Of a stretch of 64,000 bases of DNA, positions 41,315 to 51,435 are shown piece after piece. The translations under genes were made by a program, and so were the position numbers. The notes below the pieces were generated by a model that did no database searches, had not been told where the DNA came from, and saw nothing but the letters and a program-made list of their open reading frames with translations. The stretch comes from Flavobacterium frigidimaris (lineage in GTDB: Bacteria; Bacteroidota; Bacteroidia; Flavobacteriales; Flavobacteriaceae). Where the stretch lies: the NCBI GenBank assembly GCA_900129595.1, contig FQWG01000014.1:97496-161495 (forward strand). Reading direction: 5' to 3'. Position 1 is the stretch's first letter, and each line of letters opens with the position of its first letter.

Positions 41315-44300
41315 TTAATTATTCAGCGTAAAATTTAATCCAAAAGAAATGGTAGTTGGTCGGGGATAATTATTGTATCTGTCGATTCCAGGAGCCGCTA
41401 ATCCCGTTTTATCCATTACTCCAGTCTGATTTATTCCATCTTGTGCGTTCAGTCCAATTTCAGGATCGACGCCTTTATACTTTGTAAATACTGCCAGGTT
41501 CTCTCCCATAAGATAAATTCTAAGTTTAGAGCTTTTATATTTCAAAGGCATTGTATACCCTACAGAAAGAGTCTGAAGTCTAAAGAACGAAGCATCTTCG
41601 ATCCAGTAATCTGAATATTTGGGAGCAGATGTAATACCGCTGCCAAGGAAATCATCAGGAACATTAAAAGTGGGTAATCTGTTAGGATCGTTCAGCATCA
41701 TGTTGGTTGCATTTAAAGCTTTTTGACCAAACATTCCGTATCCTGTAATCCCTAAATCAAAGTTTCCGTAAGTAAAATTCATTCCGATACCCATTGTCAA
41801 ATCAGGCTGAATGTTTCCTAAATCTGTTTTATCAGCATCGACTAAAGCGCTTTCAGCCACTACATTTCCTGCTGCATTATAGTACTGAATTTTACCATTT
41901 TCATCAAGTCCTGCATTTTTGAATCCCCAGAAAGTTCCAACCGCATAACCCTCGGCAATAATTTGAGAATACTGTCCTGACATCCCTGATAATCCGTGAA
42001 GCGATCCGCTATAGATAACATCTGTTTTATAAGTAGGGTTCGATAGTTTTTCTATTTTTTGAACGTTGTGTCCTAAAGTTAAATTAGCATTCCATGAAAA
42101 TTTATCTCCTTTTATGATATCTGCATTCAAGGTAAGTTCAACACCTTTATTTGACATTTCACCAACGTTCGCCAACATTGTTCCTACTAAATAAGGAGGC
42201 TGCGGCACTTCGTAAGTATACAGTAAGTCGTTTGTGTTTTTTGCATAATACTCGAATGAACCTGTAATTCTGTTAAACAAACTAAAATCCAGACCAATAT
42301 TTAATTGTTTTGTTGATTCCCATTTCAAATCAGGATTTGGATTTTGTGTTGGCGAATACGCTAAACTCCATCTTCCTGTAGTTGGATCGTAGTAACTGTC
42401 ATTTCCAACTCCTAAGATCGAAAGTGATTTGTATTCTCCAATTCCGTCCTGATTACCGGTAACCCCATAACCTACTCTCACTTTCAGATTGTCTAACCAT
42501 CCTTTTGCTGAACTCATAAACTCTTCGCTTGAAATTTTCCATGCTGCAGAAGCTGACGGGAAAGTTCCCCATTTATTGTTTTCTCCAAAACGGCTTGAAC
42601 CATCTCTTCTTACCGTACCGGTTAGCAAATATTTTCCGTCATATGAATAATTAAGACGGCCATAAAACGAAACCAAATCTGATTTTCCTTTATAAGAATA
42701 TACATCTCCCAAACGATAATTGTATCCTGCACCAAGGTTATTATAGCTAAAAGCATCTGTTACAAAACCACTGCGTTGTGCGCCAAATCCTTCGTAGATA
42801 TTCTGTAAATAAGAATATCCGGCAAGAGCACCAATGGTATGTTTGTCTATTACTTTATTATAATTTACATAAAGTTCTCCCTGTGCATTCGCAAATTCAT
42901 CGTATGTTTTTTGCGCATATCCTTTTTCTGTTGTTCCTTCCAGAACGGCATAAGTTGGTTTATAGGTATTTCCCTGTACCGCATTATGTTCGTACGAAAT
43001 ATTGGCTACTGCCAGGAAATCTTTTAAAAACTTTACTTCAGTTTTAAAATAACCCAATAATCTGTGTCTTTCATTATTCGTTGTTCTGTTGGTAAGAACC
43101 TCTACCGGATTATCATAAATTGTATTGATTACATTAGAAAATTTTCCATCAGCATCATATACAGGAATTGTTGGATTTAGATTATAAGCACGCTCAAAAA
43201 TTCTATAATCCATTGGGTGCCATTTATCAACATTAGCAAATAAACCCATGTCAAATTTCACCTCTTTATTATCTCCCAGATATTGATAAGCACTAACGTT
43301 TCCGCTTAATCTTTCTAAACCTGTTTTTTTAATAACACCTTCATTATTCAAATACGAAAGTGAGGTTCTAAAACCACTGTCAGCTTTACCTGAATTAATG
43401 CTTATAGTATGCGATTGTGAAATTGCCGTTTGCTCAATTGCTTTTTGCCAGTTTGTATTTCCGCCAAAATCAACAGCGTCTTTATTTCCTGTAGAACGCA
43501 TATACCCTCTCCATTGATTGGCTGACAAAAGATCTAAATTATCTGTTACATAACCAATACTTGATAAACCGCTGTAAGTAACAGAAACTCCTTTTGTACC
43601 TGATTTTGTTGTAATGATAATTACTCCGTTTGCTCCTCTTGATCCGTAAATGGCTGTTGCCGATGCATCTTTCAATACATCTACTGATTTAATATCAGAG
43701 GGCTGAACAATATTGATATCAACTCCTGCAATACCATCAACCACAATAAGCGGACTGTTACTTGCTGTAAGTGAAGTTCCTCCACGCAAACGTATAGTAG
43801 AGCCTGCGGCAGGATCTCCTGAAGGGCGGATAATATTTAATCCCGCAACTTTTCCCTGCAAAACCTGTTCTGTAGAAGAGATTGTCCCTTTTACTAAATC
43901 ATCTGCTTTTACACTTGAAATAGCTCCTGTTAAATCTGATTTCTTTTGCGTTCCGTAACCTACAGAAACGACCTGAACTTCAGCAAGCATATAACCGTCA
44001 TTTTGCAGGCGAACATCTAAATTGGGTTTGGTGGATGCTGTGATCTGAACCTTCTGAGTGGTTGATCCTATAAATGAAACTTCAATAGCACCTCCTACCG
44101 CTACGGTCAAGGCAAATTTTCCGTCGAAATCTGTTGTGGTTGCATTTCTGGTTCCCACCTCAATTACTGTAGCTCCCGGTAATACACTTCCCGTATTATC
44201 ATAAACGGTACCTGATACCTGCTTTTTTTCCTGAGCAAACATTCCTGCCGAAAGAAAAAGCATGAAAATCATGAATACCACATTTTTAGTAGTCCACATT

Positions 44301-44335
44301 TGATGCAGGACTATTTTTGTATTTTTACTATTCAT
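41315..44335 (-). CDS. SusC/RagA family TonB-linked outer-membrane transporter
   Basis: A 1006-residue importer. The signal peptide ends about residue 35 (SAGMFAQ). A carboxypeptidase-regulatory-like domain follows (VSGTVYDNTGSVLPGATVIE), then a plug (VVSVGYGTQKKSDLTGAISS, with LRGGTSLTASNSPLIVVDGI) and a 22-strand barrel with a C-terminal ISFGLNFTLNN strand. It imports oligosaccharides with energy from TonB/ExbBD and pairs with SusD, 24 bases downstream. An ACCCG-TTTT-CGGGT hairpin lies at 44398-44411 in the leader. Confidence 0.96.
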   Translation of the reverse strand: MNSKNTKIVLHQMWTTKNVVFMIFMLFLSAGMFAQEKKQVSGTVYDNTGSVLPGATVIEVGTRNATTTDFDGKFALTVAVGGAIEVSFIGSTTQKVQITASTKPNLDVRLQNDGYMLAEVQVVSVGYGTQKKSDLTGAISSVKADDLVKGTISSTEQVLQGKVAGLNIIRPSGDPAAGSTIRLRGGTSLTASNSPLIVVDGIAGVDINIVQPSDIKSVDVLKDASATAIYGSRGANGVIIITTKSGTKGVSVTYSGLSSIGYVTDNLDLLSANQWRGYMRSTGNKDAVDFGGNTNWQKAIEQTAISQSHTISINSGKADSGFRTSLSYLNNEGVIKKTGLERLSGNVSAYQYLGDNKEVKFDMGLFANVDKWHPMDYRIFERAYNLNPTIPVYDADGKFSNVINTIYDNPVEVLTNRTTNNERHRLLGYFKTEVKFLKDFLAVANISYEHNAVQGNTYKPTYAVLEGTTEKGYAQKTYDEFANAQGELYVNYNKVIDKHTIGALAGYSYLQNIYEGFGAQRSGFVTDAFSYNNLGAGYNYRLGDVYSYKGKSDLVSFYGRLNYSYDGKYLLTGTVRRDGSSRFGENNKWGTFPSASAAWKISSEEFMSSAKGWLDNLKVRVGYGVTGNQDGIGEYKSLSILGVGNDSYYDPTTGRWSLAYSPTQNPNPDLKWESTKQLNIGLDFSLFNRITGSFEYYAKNTNDLLYTYEVPQPPYLVGTMLANVGEMSNKGVELTLNADIIKGDKFSWNANLTLGHNVQKIEKLSNPTYKTDVIYSGSLHGLSGMSGQYSQIIAEGYAVGTFWGFKNAGLDENGKIQYYNAAGNVVAESALVDADKTDLGNIQPDLTMGIGMNFTYGNFDLGITGYGMFGQKALNATNMMLNDPNRLPTFNVPDDFLGSGITSAPKYSDYWIEDASFFRLQTLSVGYTMPLKYKSSKLRIYLMGENLAVFTKYKGVDPEIGLNAQDGINQTGVMDKTGLAAPGIDRYNNYPRPTTISFGLNFTLNN

Positions 44336-44451
44336 ATCTAGTTATTTATTGTTTTTTATCGGTCCTATGTCATTCGCATATCAATTTTGGGCTTGCGACC
44401 CGTTTTCGGGTTATGCTCATTTCATTAGAATTGATTTAATGTGATAGTGAA

Positions 44452-45534
44452 TTATTTGTCTAAAGTTTTAAGAGGAATCGTCGTATCCGAAATCGTTTTG
44501 TCTTTATTGTCTTTTACCAAAACATGAATTTCATTTAAGCTCGGGACATCCTTAAGTTCTGAAACCAAATTGACAAATCCTTTTATTTCAGCCGTTGTTC
44601 CGGCAAACTCACCCTGAATTACTTTGCTTCCTGCTGTAATGGTATAGATCAGTTTGTTTACACCTGACTCATTGTTTTTTCTGGACATTCCAAGAAAATC
44701 TTTCTGACTGATTTGTAAAGGAAAAAATCCAAAAACCGGTGCTGGCGGCGGTACATAAGCTCCTGCGTACAAAACCTGATCCGGAGTTGTGCCTGCCCAG
44801 TCGTCTTTTACCATCAGGAAAACCAGATCTTTCATTTCGTAACCATCAGGTGCATTGTAATAATCTTTAGGAACCAAATCCATTTTGTAGAAACCATTTC
44901 CTAAATCTTTCAATTTCGTTTTGGCAACAATTTCCGGGAGCCATGATTGGTATTCTTGTTTAAGATCCCAATCGTTTAATCCGCTATGGATATGAACACT
45001 GGTAGCACCAGCAAAACCGGGAGCTAAATTGGCATTAAACAAAATAGTTAGTCCTTTATCAATCGTTGGTTTAGCCGGATAAGCTCTGATCAGCTCATTG
45101 GCTGTATAAAATGAGGTAAAATCAGTATAAGGCATATTTGCCACTTCACTTTGTTTTGATCCGTTTTTGTTTTTTATACGAAGCCAAAATCCTGCACTTG
45201 CTGCAATTTCAGTCGGGGTTTTAGAAAAATATTCTGTTGGAGTTAAAGTAATACTCCAAATTTTGTCTTTTACATGAGTCAGTTTTGCAAAGTCTGATGA
45301 GTTTTCCCAATTTCCTGCATCTGGTTCTGATGGAGACCAAATCCATAAGTATAAAACCTCATTTTCAGCAAATGTGGTTCCTGACAGATCAAAAAACCAC
45401 GTCACTTTCTCATCATATTTGTATACTACAGGAAATGATGTCATACTCCCTACAGCTCCGGTTGTTTCTTGTGCCTGCACAAAATTAGGAGCGATTAATA
45501 AGGCGAGTAAAATTGTATATATAATTTTTTTCAT
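44452..45534 (-). CDS. Secreted PUL protein of unknown function
   Basis: A 360-residue exported protein; signal peptide ends NFVQAQ (about residue 21). It is beta-rich, with two similar-looking segments (VTWFFDLSGTTFAENEVLYL... and LTILFNANLAPGFAGATSVH...) that resemble the immunoglobulin-like or starch-binding modules of SusE/SusF, although it has no lipobox. It lies between the DUF5004-like gene and susC in the PUL operon, so surface glycan binding is the best guess. I cannot name the family. Confidence 0.7.
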   Translation of the reverse strand: MKKIIYTILLALLIAPNFVQAQETTGAVGSMTSFPVVYKYDEKVTWFFDLSGTTFAENEVLYLWIWSPSEPDAGNWENSSDFAKLTHVKDKIWSITLTPTEYFSKTPTEIAASAGFWLRIKNKNGSKQSEVANMPYTDFTSFYTANELIRAYPAKPTIDKGLTILFNANLAPGFAGATSVHIHSGLNDWDLKQEYQSWLPEIVAKTKLKDLGNGFYKMDLVPKDYYNAPDGYEMKDLVFLMVKDDWAGTTPDQVLYAGAYVPPPAPVFGFFPLQISQKDFLGMSRKNNESGVNKLIYTITAGSKVIQGEFAGTTAEIKGFVNLVSELKDVPSLNEIHVLVKDNKDKTISDTTIPLKTLDK

Positions 45535-45542
45535 ATTGCTTT

Positions 45543-46067
45543 TTATTTAATAGCATTTAATTTAAACACATAAGATAAAAACACAGTACCTCCGGAGGCA
45601 CGCGCCAGTTGAATTTCCATTTCACCGCCTTTACCCGGAATCGATGTCAATCTTAATTCATCTGTTTTTTGCGTTTTTTGTGCATCGCTATACAAATAAA
45701 TCTTGACAGCATTGCCAGGAGTTGTTGGCTGAAAATCTGAACTTAGCTTCCAATATCCTTTTGGAGCAAATAGTGCAGGCACATTGCCGGTCACTTCATA
45801 ACTTGTTGGATTGTTTTTTTCATCTACGTTGAATTTGATTTTAAAATCCTCATAGTTAAAATAGGTACTCAAGTTTTCTTCGCTGGGTTCGATCGCATTT
45901 GCCTTGGCAAAATCATCCACCATTTTCAAATTTGTTAATCCCCAGTTTCCACTTACTTTCTCATAAATGGTAATCGGATCAACGTAGCTTCCGTCTTCAG
46001 TGTTATCACAGCCAATGGCAAATAAACACATCATAAGAGCTAACCAGTAAATACTTTTACATCTCAT
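45543..46067 (-). CDS. DUF5004-like lipoprotein
   Basis: A 174-residue lipoprotein; signal ends LFAIGC (Cys 20), followed by DNTEDGSYVDP. The body is a small beta barrel of lipocalin type (VSGNWGLTNLKMVDDFAKAN, APKGYWKLSSDFQPTTPGNA, LTSIPGKGGEMEIQLARAS). I recall this wording as DUF5004, found in Bacteroidota PULs with no proven role. It is the first gene of the leftward PUL operon and starts 9 bases before the 45534 gene. Confidence 0.7.
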   Translation of the reverse strand: MRCKSIYWLALMMCLFAIGCDNTEDGSYVDPITIYEKVSGNWGLTNLKMVDDFAKANAIEPSEENLSTYFNYEDFKIKFNVDEKNNPTSYEVTGNVPALFAPKGYWKLSSDFQPTTPGNAVKIYLYSDAQKTQKTDELRLTSIPGKGGEMEIQLARASGGTVFLSYVFKLNAIK

Positions 46068-46154
46068 AAATTTTGGTTTTTGTTAGTTTTTTTATCCCTC
46101 TAAAAGGACAGTACGAAACTAGATGTTAAATAAATCTAAAAAAAAAGATCTTTA

Positions 46155-46292
46155 AAAAATCAAGATATAATTAGCATATTTTTAAATACAACTACCTGAA
46201 AATCAATCAACTATTACGTTTTCGCAAATTCAAAAATCAAGATATTGTCGAGATGAAAAACGCAAATAATTAATGGTAAAAATGACAATATC
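46155..46292. promoter_or_regulatory. Repeated motifs in the PUL control region
   Basis: AAAAATCAAGATAT occurs twice in direct orientation (46155-46168 and 46232-46245, 77 bases apart). GATATTGTC (46241-46249) has an inverted partner GACAATATC (46284-46292). The region 46068-46549 lies between the PUL operon and the divergent SusR-like regulator and has no gene, so these are candidate binding sites for that regulator. Confidence 0.45.
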
Positions 46293-46549
46293 TAAAATAA
46301 TGCATATTATTTTTTCACTATACATATATTTAATTGGTTTTTATTGTATAATTGCAAGTCATTAGATTACTTTTAACACTTCGAAACCATTTTCACACTA
46401 TAATCTTCCTTTCTTTATATATACTTGCGAAAGAAGCTACCCGATTTTTAAAAGTTGCCAATCAACAGCTCTTAAACTATTTTTGAATAACCAAACGAAT
46501 TAACCCAAACCGAACTTAATTTTTTTACCCCCTAAACCAATCCAAAAAC

Positions 46550-48148
46550 ATGCGAAGAATAGTCATTCTTTATTTTTTTATTGCGGGTTTTTCTCTCTCT
46601 GCGAAAGAAACAAATCCTGTTCTGGAAGAATTAGATAAAGTACTCCTGAAAAAGGAGATTTACCTGAAACAGAAGTATCGTAAAATAGAGGCTTTAAAGA
46701 AAAATGTATCCAAATTTACTTTGAGCCAAAACAACGATCACCTCTATGATAATTATATGCTGTTGTTTGAAGAATATAAATCTTTTAAATACGATTCAGC
46801 GTATTACTATTTAGAGCAGGCCAAGATCAAAGCCAAAGTTCTCAAAGACCCAAAGTATCTCGCTAAAAGCCGCATCAAAGAAGGATTTGTATTGCTTTCC
46901 TCAGGCCTTTTTAAAGAAGCTATTGATACTTTGAATGTAATTGACGACAAAAAACTCGATCTTAAAAACAAATTCGAATTTTATTCTATAAAAGCCCGTG
47001 CCTATTATGACTTAGCCGATTATAATAAGGATCAGCGTTTTAATATTCACTATGTACAGCAAGGAAATCATTTCCTGCAAAAGGCATTAGCTTTAATTGG
47101 TACAAATACTAATGAATATTGGGCAGCAGAAAGCTTAAAACGACTAAAACAGCAAGATTGGCGCGGTGCAGAATTTGCTTTTAGCTACTGGATCAACAAT
47201 TATAAACTACCGCCGGATTATTACGGAATTGCAACCTCAAGCCTGGGCTATATTTATTCTGAAAGAGGCTATACCAAAAAAGCCATTCATTATCTGGCCC
47301 TTGCCGCTATTGCCGATGTTAAGAATGCAACTAAAGAAACCGTCGCGCTAAGAAACTTAGCCAATGAACTCTTTAAAATGGGGTATCTGGACAAAGCCAA
47401 TGAGTATATAAATATTGCCATGGACGATGCTACTTTTTATAATGCAAGGCATCGCAAAATCGAAATTTCATCGATATTACCCATCATAGAAAAAGCGCAA
47501 TTAAACAATGTCAAGGAAAAGAATGACAAACTCGAGAGAATCATTATTCTACTCACGATCCTGACGCTGATTATCATTCTGTTCTCGATTATCATTTTCA
47601 AACAATTAAAAGAGAGAAATAAGGCCCGAAAAATAATGGCTTCGTCCTATGCGCAACTTCAGGAAATGAATATCAGCCTGAGTGAGGCCAATGCGATCAA
47701 AGAGGAATATATTACGTATTTTATTAAGGCTACTTCGGCATTTATTAATAAAATAGACCATATTCAGAAAAGTACGCTGCATAAAATCATCACCAAGAAA
47801 ACAGATGAAGTCATTGCGAGCCTAAAACGTTATAATGTAAAGGAAGAACGCGAAAATCTATTTCATCAATTTGATGAAATCTTCCTGAAGTTGTTCCCCA
47901 CTTTCGTAACTGATTTCAATAATCTATTCCCCAATGACCATAAATGTATCGTCAAGAAAGGAGAACTTTTAAACACAGAACTCCGCATTTTTGCTTTGTA
48001 CCGATTAGGGATTCAGGACAGCAGTCAAATGGCAGAATTTCTTGAACTTTCTGTAGCTACAATTTATACGTACAAGACCAGAATCAAAAGCAGATCAGAT
48101 TTTAAGGATACTTTTGAAGAGAAGATTATGGCGATTAAAAACATTTAA
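46550..48148 (+). CDS. SusR-like membrane regulator (DUF6377-type)
   Basis: A 532-residue protein probably sensing glycan in the periplasm. The signal region is MRRIVILYFFIAGFSLSAKE. TPR-like helices follow (residues 60-310: KEAIDTLNVIDDKKLDLKNK, TKKAIHYLALAAIADVKNAT), then one membrane helix (about 330-350, IIILLTILTLIIILFSIIIF), a coiled linker, and a cytoplasmic C-terminus. That C-terminus has the helix-turn-helix QDSSQMAEFLELSVATIYTY, then KTRIKSRSDF. This is the SusR/DUF6377 layout of PUL activators. It is divergent from the SusC/D operon with a 482-bp control region between. Confidence 0.87.
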   Translation: MRRIVILYFFIAGFSLSAKETNPVLEELDKVLLKKEIYLKQKYRKIEALKKNVSKFTLSQNNDHLYDNYMLLFEEYKSFKYDSAYYYLEQAKIKAKVLKDPKYLAKSRIKEGFVLLSSGLFKEAIDTLNVIDDKKLDLKNKFEFYSIKARAYYDLADYNKDQRFNIHYVQQGNHFLQKALALIGTNTNEYWAAESLKRLKQQDWRGAEFAFSYWINNYKLPPDYYGIATSSLGYIYSERGYTKKAIHYLALAAIADVKNATKETVALRNLANELFKMGYLDKANEYINIAMDDATFYNARHRKIEISSILPIIEKAQLNNVKEKNDKLERIIILLTILTLIIILFSIIIFKQLKERNKARKIMASSYAQLQEMNISLSEANAIKEEYITYFIKATSAFINKIDHIQKSTLHKIITKKTDEVIASLKRYNVKEERENLFHQFDEIFLKLFPTFVTDFNNLFPNDHKCIVKKGELLNTELRIFALYRLGIQDSSQMAEFLELSVATIYTYKTRIKSRSDFKDTFEEKIMAIKNI

Positions 48149-48289
48149 AAAAAATTGCCCACGGATTAAACGGATTGACACAGATTTGTTTTTTCAACCT
48201 TTGAGAAAAAATAGATACGAATTCACGAATTATGCACATAAAGAATATGTATAATAATTCGTGGCTATATTTTTTAAGTTTTATAATGA

Positions 48290-48500
48290 CATTTCAAGTT
48301 GAATACACCTTTAAATATATTAGACTAGCTCCAGAGGAGCGACATGTTTATAGCAAATTTTATATGTGTCCACAGTAAAGCTCCATCGGAGCGACATATT
48401 TATTTTAGTATATAGAATATGTCACTCCTCTGGAGTTCTATGCAGCACCTTTATAGATTTCTATAAATATTACGTCCCACTGGGACTTTATTTAAAATGT
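48290..48500. repeat. GCTCC...GGAGCGACAT dispersed repeats
   Basis: Gene-free 48149-48575. It contains AGCTCCAGAGGAGCGACAT (from 48328), AGCTCCATCGGAGCGACAT (from 48388), an inverted copy GTCACTCCTCTGGAGTTC (48431-48448) and GTCCCACTGGGAC (48474-48486). Each core is a small hairpin. Related to the copy at 6-40. Confidence 0.65.
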
Positions 48501-48575
48501 CTAGAGATTAAAAATCCTTTTAAATCCTTCAATCTGTGGCAAAAAACGACAATTTAGATGTTGTTTCTTTATTCT

Positions 48576-49799
48576 TTACTCCGAAGACTCCAATTGCAAA
48601 ACAACATTTTGATATCGTCTACTTAACGAAAACAATTGCTCGGCAAAAATCATAATGGCTAGCGGAATAAAGAAAAACGAAATCAGATTTTCTTCGTATA
48701 AGAAATAAGTCGTAAACATAAAAATCCGGGCATATTCAAGATAATACATCCATTTTCGCTGTTCTAATAAAGCACCACAATTGACTAAAGTGAGAAGGAT
48801 AATCGAAAGCACGAAAAGTTTATCAACAACATTCAAAAATTCAAAATAATACGTAAAAACCGTTAAAAACAAAGTACAAACCCCTAACTGAATATAAAGA
48901 TAATTCTTAAACCGAAGCCTTTGATGCGGATTGGTTTTATCCTGCAGAAAACGTTTTTCTAATATAGGCCGTATATCCTGATCCATGTGAGCAGGGCTTC
49001 CAAAAACAGCTTTCCATTTGGCTTTAAAACCTTCAGAACGTTTCCATAATTCATAGATTTCAAAATAATAATGAAAATGCTGCCACAGGAAACTATAACT
49101 TTTTAGCGGATGCGTTAAACCGTATTTGGGTTTTTCTTCTTCTTCCTGAAAGGTTCCAAAAAGCCGGTCCCAAAAAGTGAACATATCGCCGTAATTTTTA
49201 TCTAAATATTTCTCGTCAGAAGCGTGATGAACTCCGTGAACAGATGGCGTTACAAAAACATATTCAAGCCATTTTATTCTGCCGATAAGCTGCGTGTGGG
49301 TAAAAAACGAATAAGCACCGTGAACAATAAGCATCGTAATGACCATGGACGGATGAAAACCTACCAGCGGGAGGATGCACCAAAAGCCGGTTCTCACTAT
49401 GGCCTGAAAAGTGGTAATTCTGGCAGCAGCGGTAAAATTAAACTCTTCGCTATGATGATGTACAATATGGGCTGCCCAGAAAAAATTGACTTCATGTCCT
49501 AACCTGTGGTACCAATACCAAACAAAATCAGTGGCGAGAATTAAGGCAAACCAAACAAAAACATTGCTCGGAATGTCAAAAATTCTATAATTGTCATATA
49601 TCAGATAATACAATTGATAGAAACTTGCCGCTATAAATAAATTGATCAGCCGCTCTGCAATACCAATACTAATATTAGAAACTGAACTTTCGTAATTAAA
49701 AATTTCCGGTCTCTTTTTGCGTTGCGCTAATTTATATTCTAAAAATAAGAACAGAAAAAAAGCAGGCATTGCAAAAGCTAGAAAATTAATATGTTTCAT
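48576..49799 (-). CDS. Sterol desaturase / fatty acid hydroxylase family protein
   Basis: A 407-residue di-iron membrane enzyme. The three histidine clusters of the family are present: WYHRLGHEVNFFW, HIVHHHSEEFN and HGVHHASDEKYLD. Hydrophobic helices lie before and after them. I choose the ATG at 49799 (MKHINFLAFAMPAFFLFLFL). The upstream in-frame ATG at 49919 would add a 40-residue stretch without family features. The family hydroxylates or desaturates sterols, fatty acids or alkylglycerols; substrate unknown. The C-terminal 130 residues carry extra helices, longer than short members. It is monocistronic. Confidence 0.88.
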   Translation of the reverse strand: MKHINFLAFAMPAFFLFLFLEYKLAQRKKRPEIFNYESSVSNISIGIAERLINLFIAASFYQLYYLIYDNYRIFDIPSNVFVWFALILATDFVWYWYHRLGHEVNFFWAAHIVHHHSEEFNFTAAARITTFQAIVRTGFWCILPLVGFHPSMVITMLIVHGAYSFFTHTQLIGRIKWLEYVFVTPSVHGVHHASDEKYLDKNYGDMFTFWDRLFGTFQEEEEKPKYGLTHPLKSYSFLWQHFHYYFEIYELWKRSEGFKAKWKAVFGSPAHMDQDIRPILEKRFLQDKTNPHQRLRFKNYLYIQLGVCTLFLTVFTYYFEFLNVVDKLFVLSIILLTLVNCGALLEQRKWMYYLEYARIFMFTTYFLYEENLISFFFIPLAIMIFAEQLFSLSRRYQNVVLQLESSE

Positions 49800-49934
49800 T
49801 TTAAAAATTCCTTTTTTGATTAAAAAAAAACTCAAATACATTTTACTATAAACACTGGGACAATTATTCTTAACACATAGAAACATAGCTTTTGTTTGCT
49901 CAAAAAAAGGACGTTTCACTTATTTAAAACACAT

Positions 49935-49949
49935 CCCGATAGCTATCGG
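49935..49949. repeat. CCCGATAGCTATCGG palindrome
   Basis: A copy of the dispersed CCCGATAGCTATCGGG palindrome (others at 2736, 54651, degenerate at 60753). The gene-free stretch 49800-50148 also holds inverted ACACATAGAAACATAG / CTATGTTACTATGTGT strings (49874-49889, 50002-50017). Confidence 0.7.
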
Positions 49950-50148
49950 AACTATGCGAAAGAAATGTATTTCTTTTTGTATCCTTTATTTCACATAAAA
50001 TCTATGTTACTATGTGTTTAATAATTTTTCACGTCATACAGCGCATTACTATAAACTTAAAACAAAGATATTTTCATCGATTAATACCTTCTCTTCTGAA
50101 AATAATAGTAATCAATGAAAACAGTCTTTATATTCTAAAACCTACTTT

Positions 50149-51435
50149 TTAATTCTGCTCAAATTTTGGCTCAGCCAAAGCAACTTCTTTTACAGATTGT
50201 GTATCGGCTACTTTTTGTAACGCAATAATATAAGCAGCAATACGAGGCGTTACGTTATGTTTGGCGGCGATTCTAAAAACAGTTTCAAAACCTTTTTCTA
50301 AAATATCTTCTAAACGGGTATTGATTTGATGAATTCTCCAGGATTCTAAAAGCGAATTTTGAAGCCATTCGAAATAAGAAACAGTAACTCCGCCGGCATT
50401 CGCTAAAATATCCGGAACAACCAATACATTATTATGATGTAATATTTGATCAGCATCAGAAGAAACAGGTCCGTTTGCACCTTCTACTATGATTTTAGCG
50501 CGAATCTCATGGGCATTTTTTTGTGTGATTACATCTTCTTTAGCCGCCGGAATCAAAACATCGACATCTAATAATAATAACTCTTCATGTTTGATGGCTA
50601 CTGAATTTGGATATCCTTTAATGCTTTTATTATTGAGATTATAATACAAGATTAGTTCCGGAATATTCAGTCCTTCAGGATTATAAAAAGCTTCAGAAAC
50701 ATCACTAACAGCGACCACTTTTAGTCCTTTTTCGAACAAAAACAAAGCCGAATGCAATCCTACATTACCAAATCCCTGAATTGCAACAGTAGATCTTGCA
50801 GGTCTTAGTTTTAATTTTTGAAGCGCCAATAAGGTAATAATACTTACACCTCTTCCGGTTGCTTCTACCCTGCCCAGAGATCCTCCTGAATGCAAATGTT
50901 TTCCCGTTACAACAGCATGAATGGTTTTGCCGTGAACCAATGAAAACTCATCCATCAGCCAGCCCATTTCATCAGGGCCAGTTCCCATGTCAGGAGCAGG
51001 CACATCTTTTTCAGGTCCAAAAATATCCGCTAAAGCTTTGGTATACGCTCTTGTTATTTTTTCTAATTCTTTTTTAGAAAGTGTTCTCGGATCACAGATG
51101 ATTCCGCCTTTTGCTCCTCCAAACGGAATTCCGGTTACGGCAGATTTCCAGGTCATCCAGGCAGCAAGTGCTTTTACCTCGTCGAGGTTTACCGCAGTAT
51201 CGTATCGGATTCCTCCTTTTGATGGCCCTAAAGCCGTATTATGGATTACGCGATATCCTTCAAAATTTTGTTCTTTACCGTTGTCTAAGGTGATCGAAAA
51301 ATTAACAACAATTTGCTTTTCAGGCCGTTGTAATTTCTGTCTGATTGATTCGTCTAAGTTTAGAATATCAGCAGCGATATTAAAGCGATCAATCATAGAT
51401 TGAAAGGGATTCTGTTTTATTAATTCTGTACTCAT
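50149..51435 (-). CDS. Glu/Leu/Phe/Val dehydrogenase (glutamate dehydrogenase)
   Basis: A 428-residue cytoplasmic NAD(P)-dependent enzyme, converting glutamate and 2-oxoglutarate. The dimerisation-domain motif ALGPSKGGIRYDTAVNLDEV and FGGAKGGIICDPRTL hold the glutamate and catalytic lysines, with PAPDMGTGPDEMGWLMDEFS nearby. The Rossmann motif is VAIQGFGNVGLHSALFLFEK, then GPVSSDADQILHHNNVLVVP. It is full length and hexameric GDH-like; cofactor choice cannot be read safely. Upstream on the same strand lies the Cys-rich peptide unit with its own terminator. Confidence 0.94.
   Translation of the reverse strand: MSTELIKQNPFQSMIDRFNIAADILNLDESIRQKLQRPEKQIVVNFSITLDNGKEQNFEGYRVIHNTALGPSKGGIRYDTAVNLDEVKALAAWMTWKSAVTGIPFGGAKGGIICDPRTLSKKELEKITRAYTKALADIFGPEKDVPAPDMGTGPDEMGWLMDEFSLVHGKTIHAVVTGKHLHSGGSLGRVEATGRGVSIITLLALQKLKLRPARSTVAIQGFGNVGLHSALFLFEKGLKVVAVSDVSEAFYNPEGLNIPELILYYNLNNKSIKGYPNSVAIKHEELLLLDVDVLIPAAKEDVITQKNAHEIRAKIIVEGANGPVSSDADQILHHNNVLVVPDILANAGGVTVSYFEWLQNSLLESWRIHQINTRLEDILEKGFETVFRIAAKHNVTPRIAAYIIALQKVADTQSVKEVALAEPKFEQN

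Noticed and set aside
48366..48557. Plus-strand frame of 63 codons
   Set aside because: Lies over the GCTCC-type hairpin repeats; no independent support.
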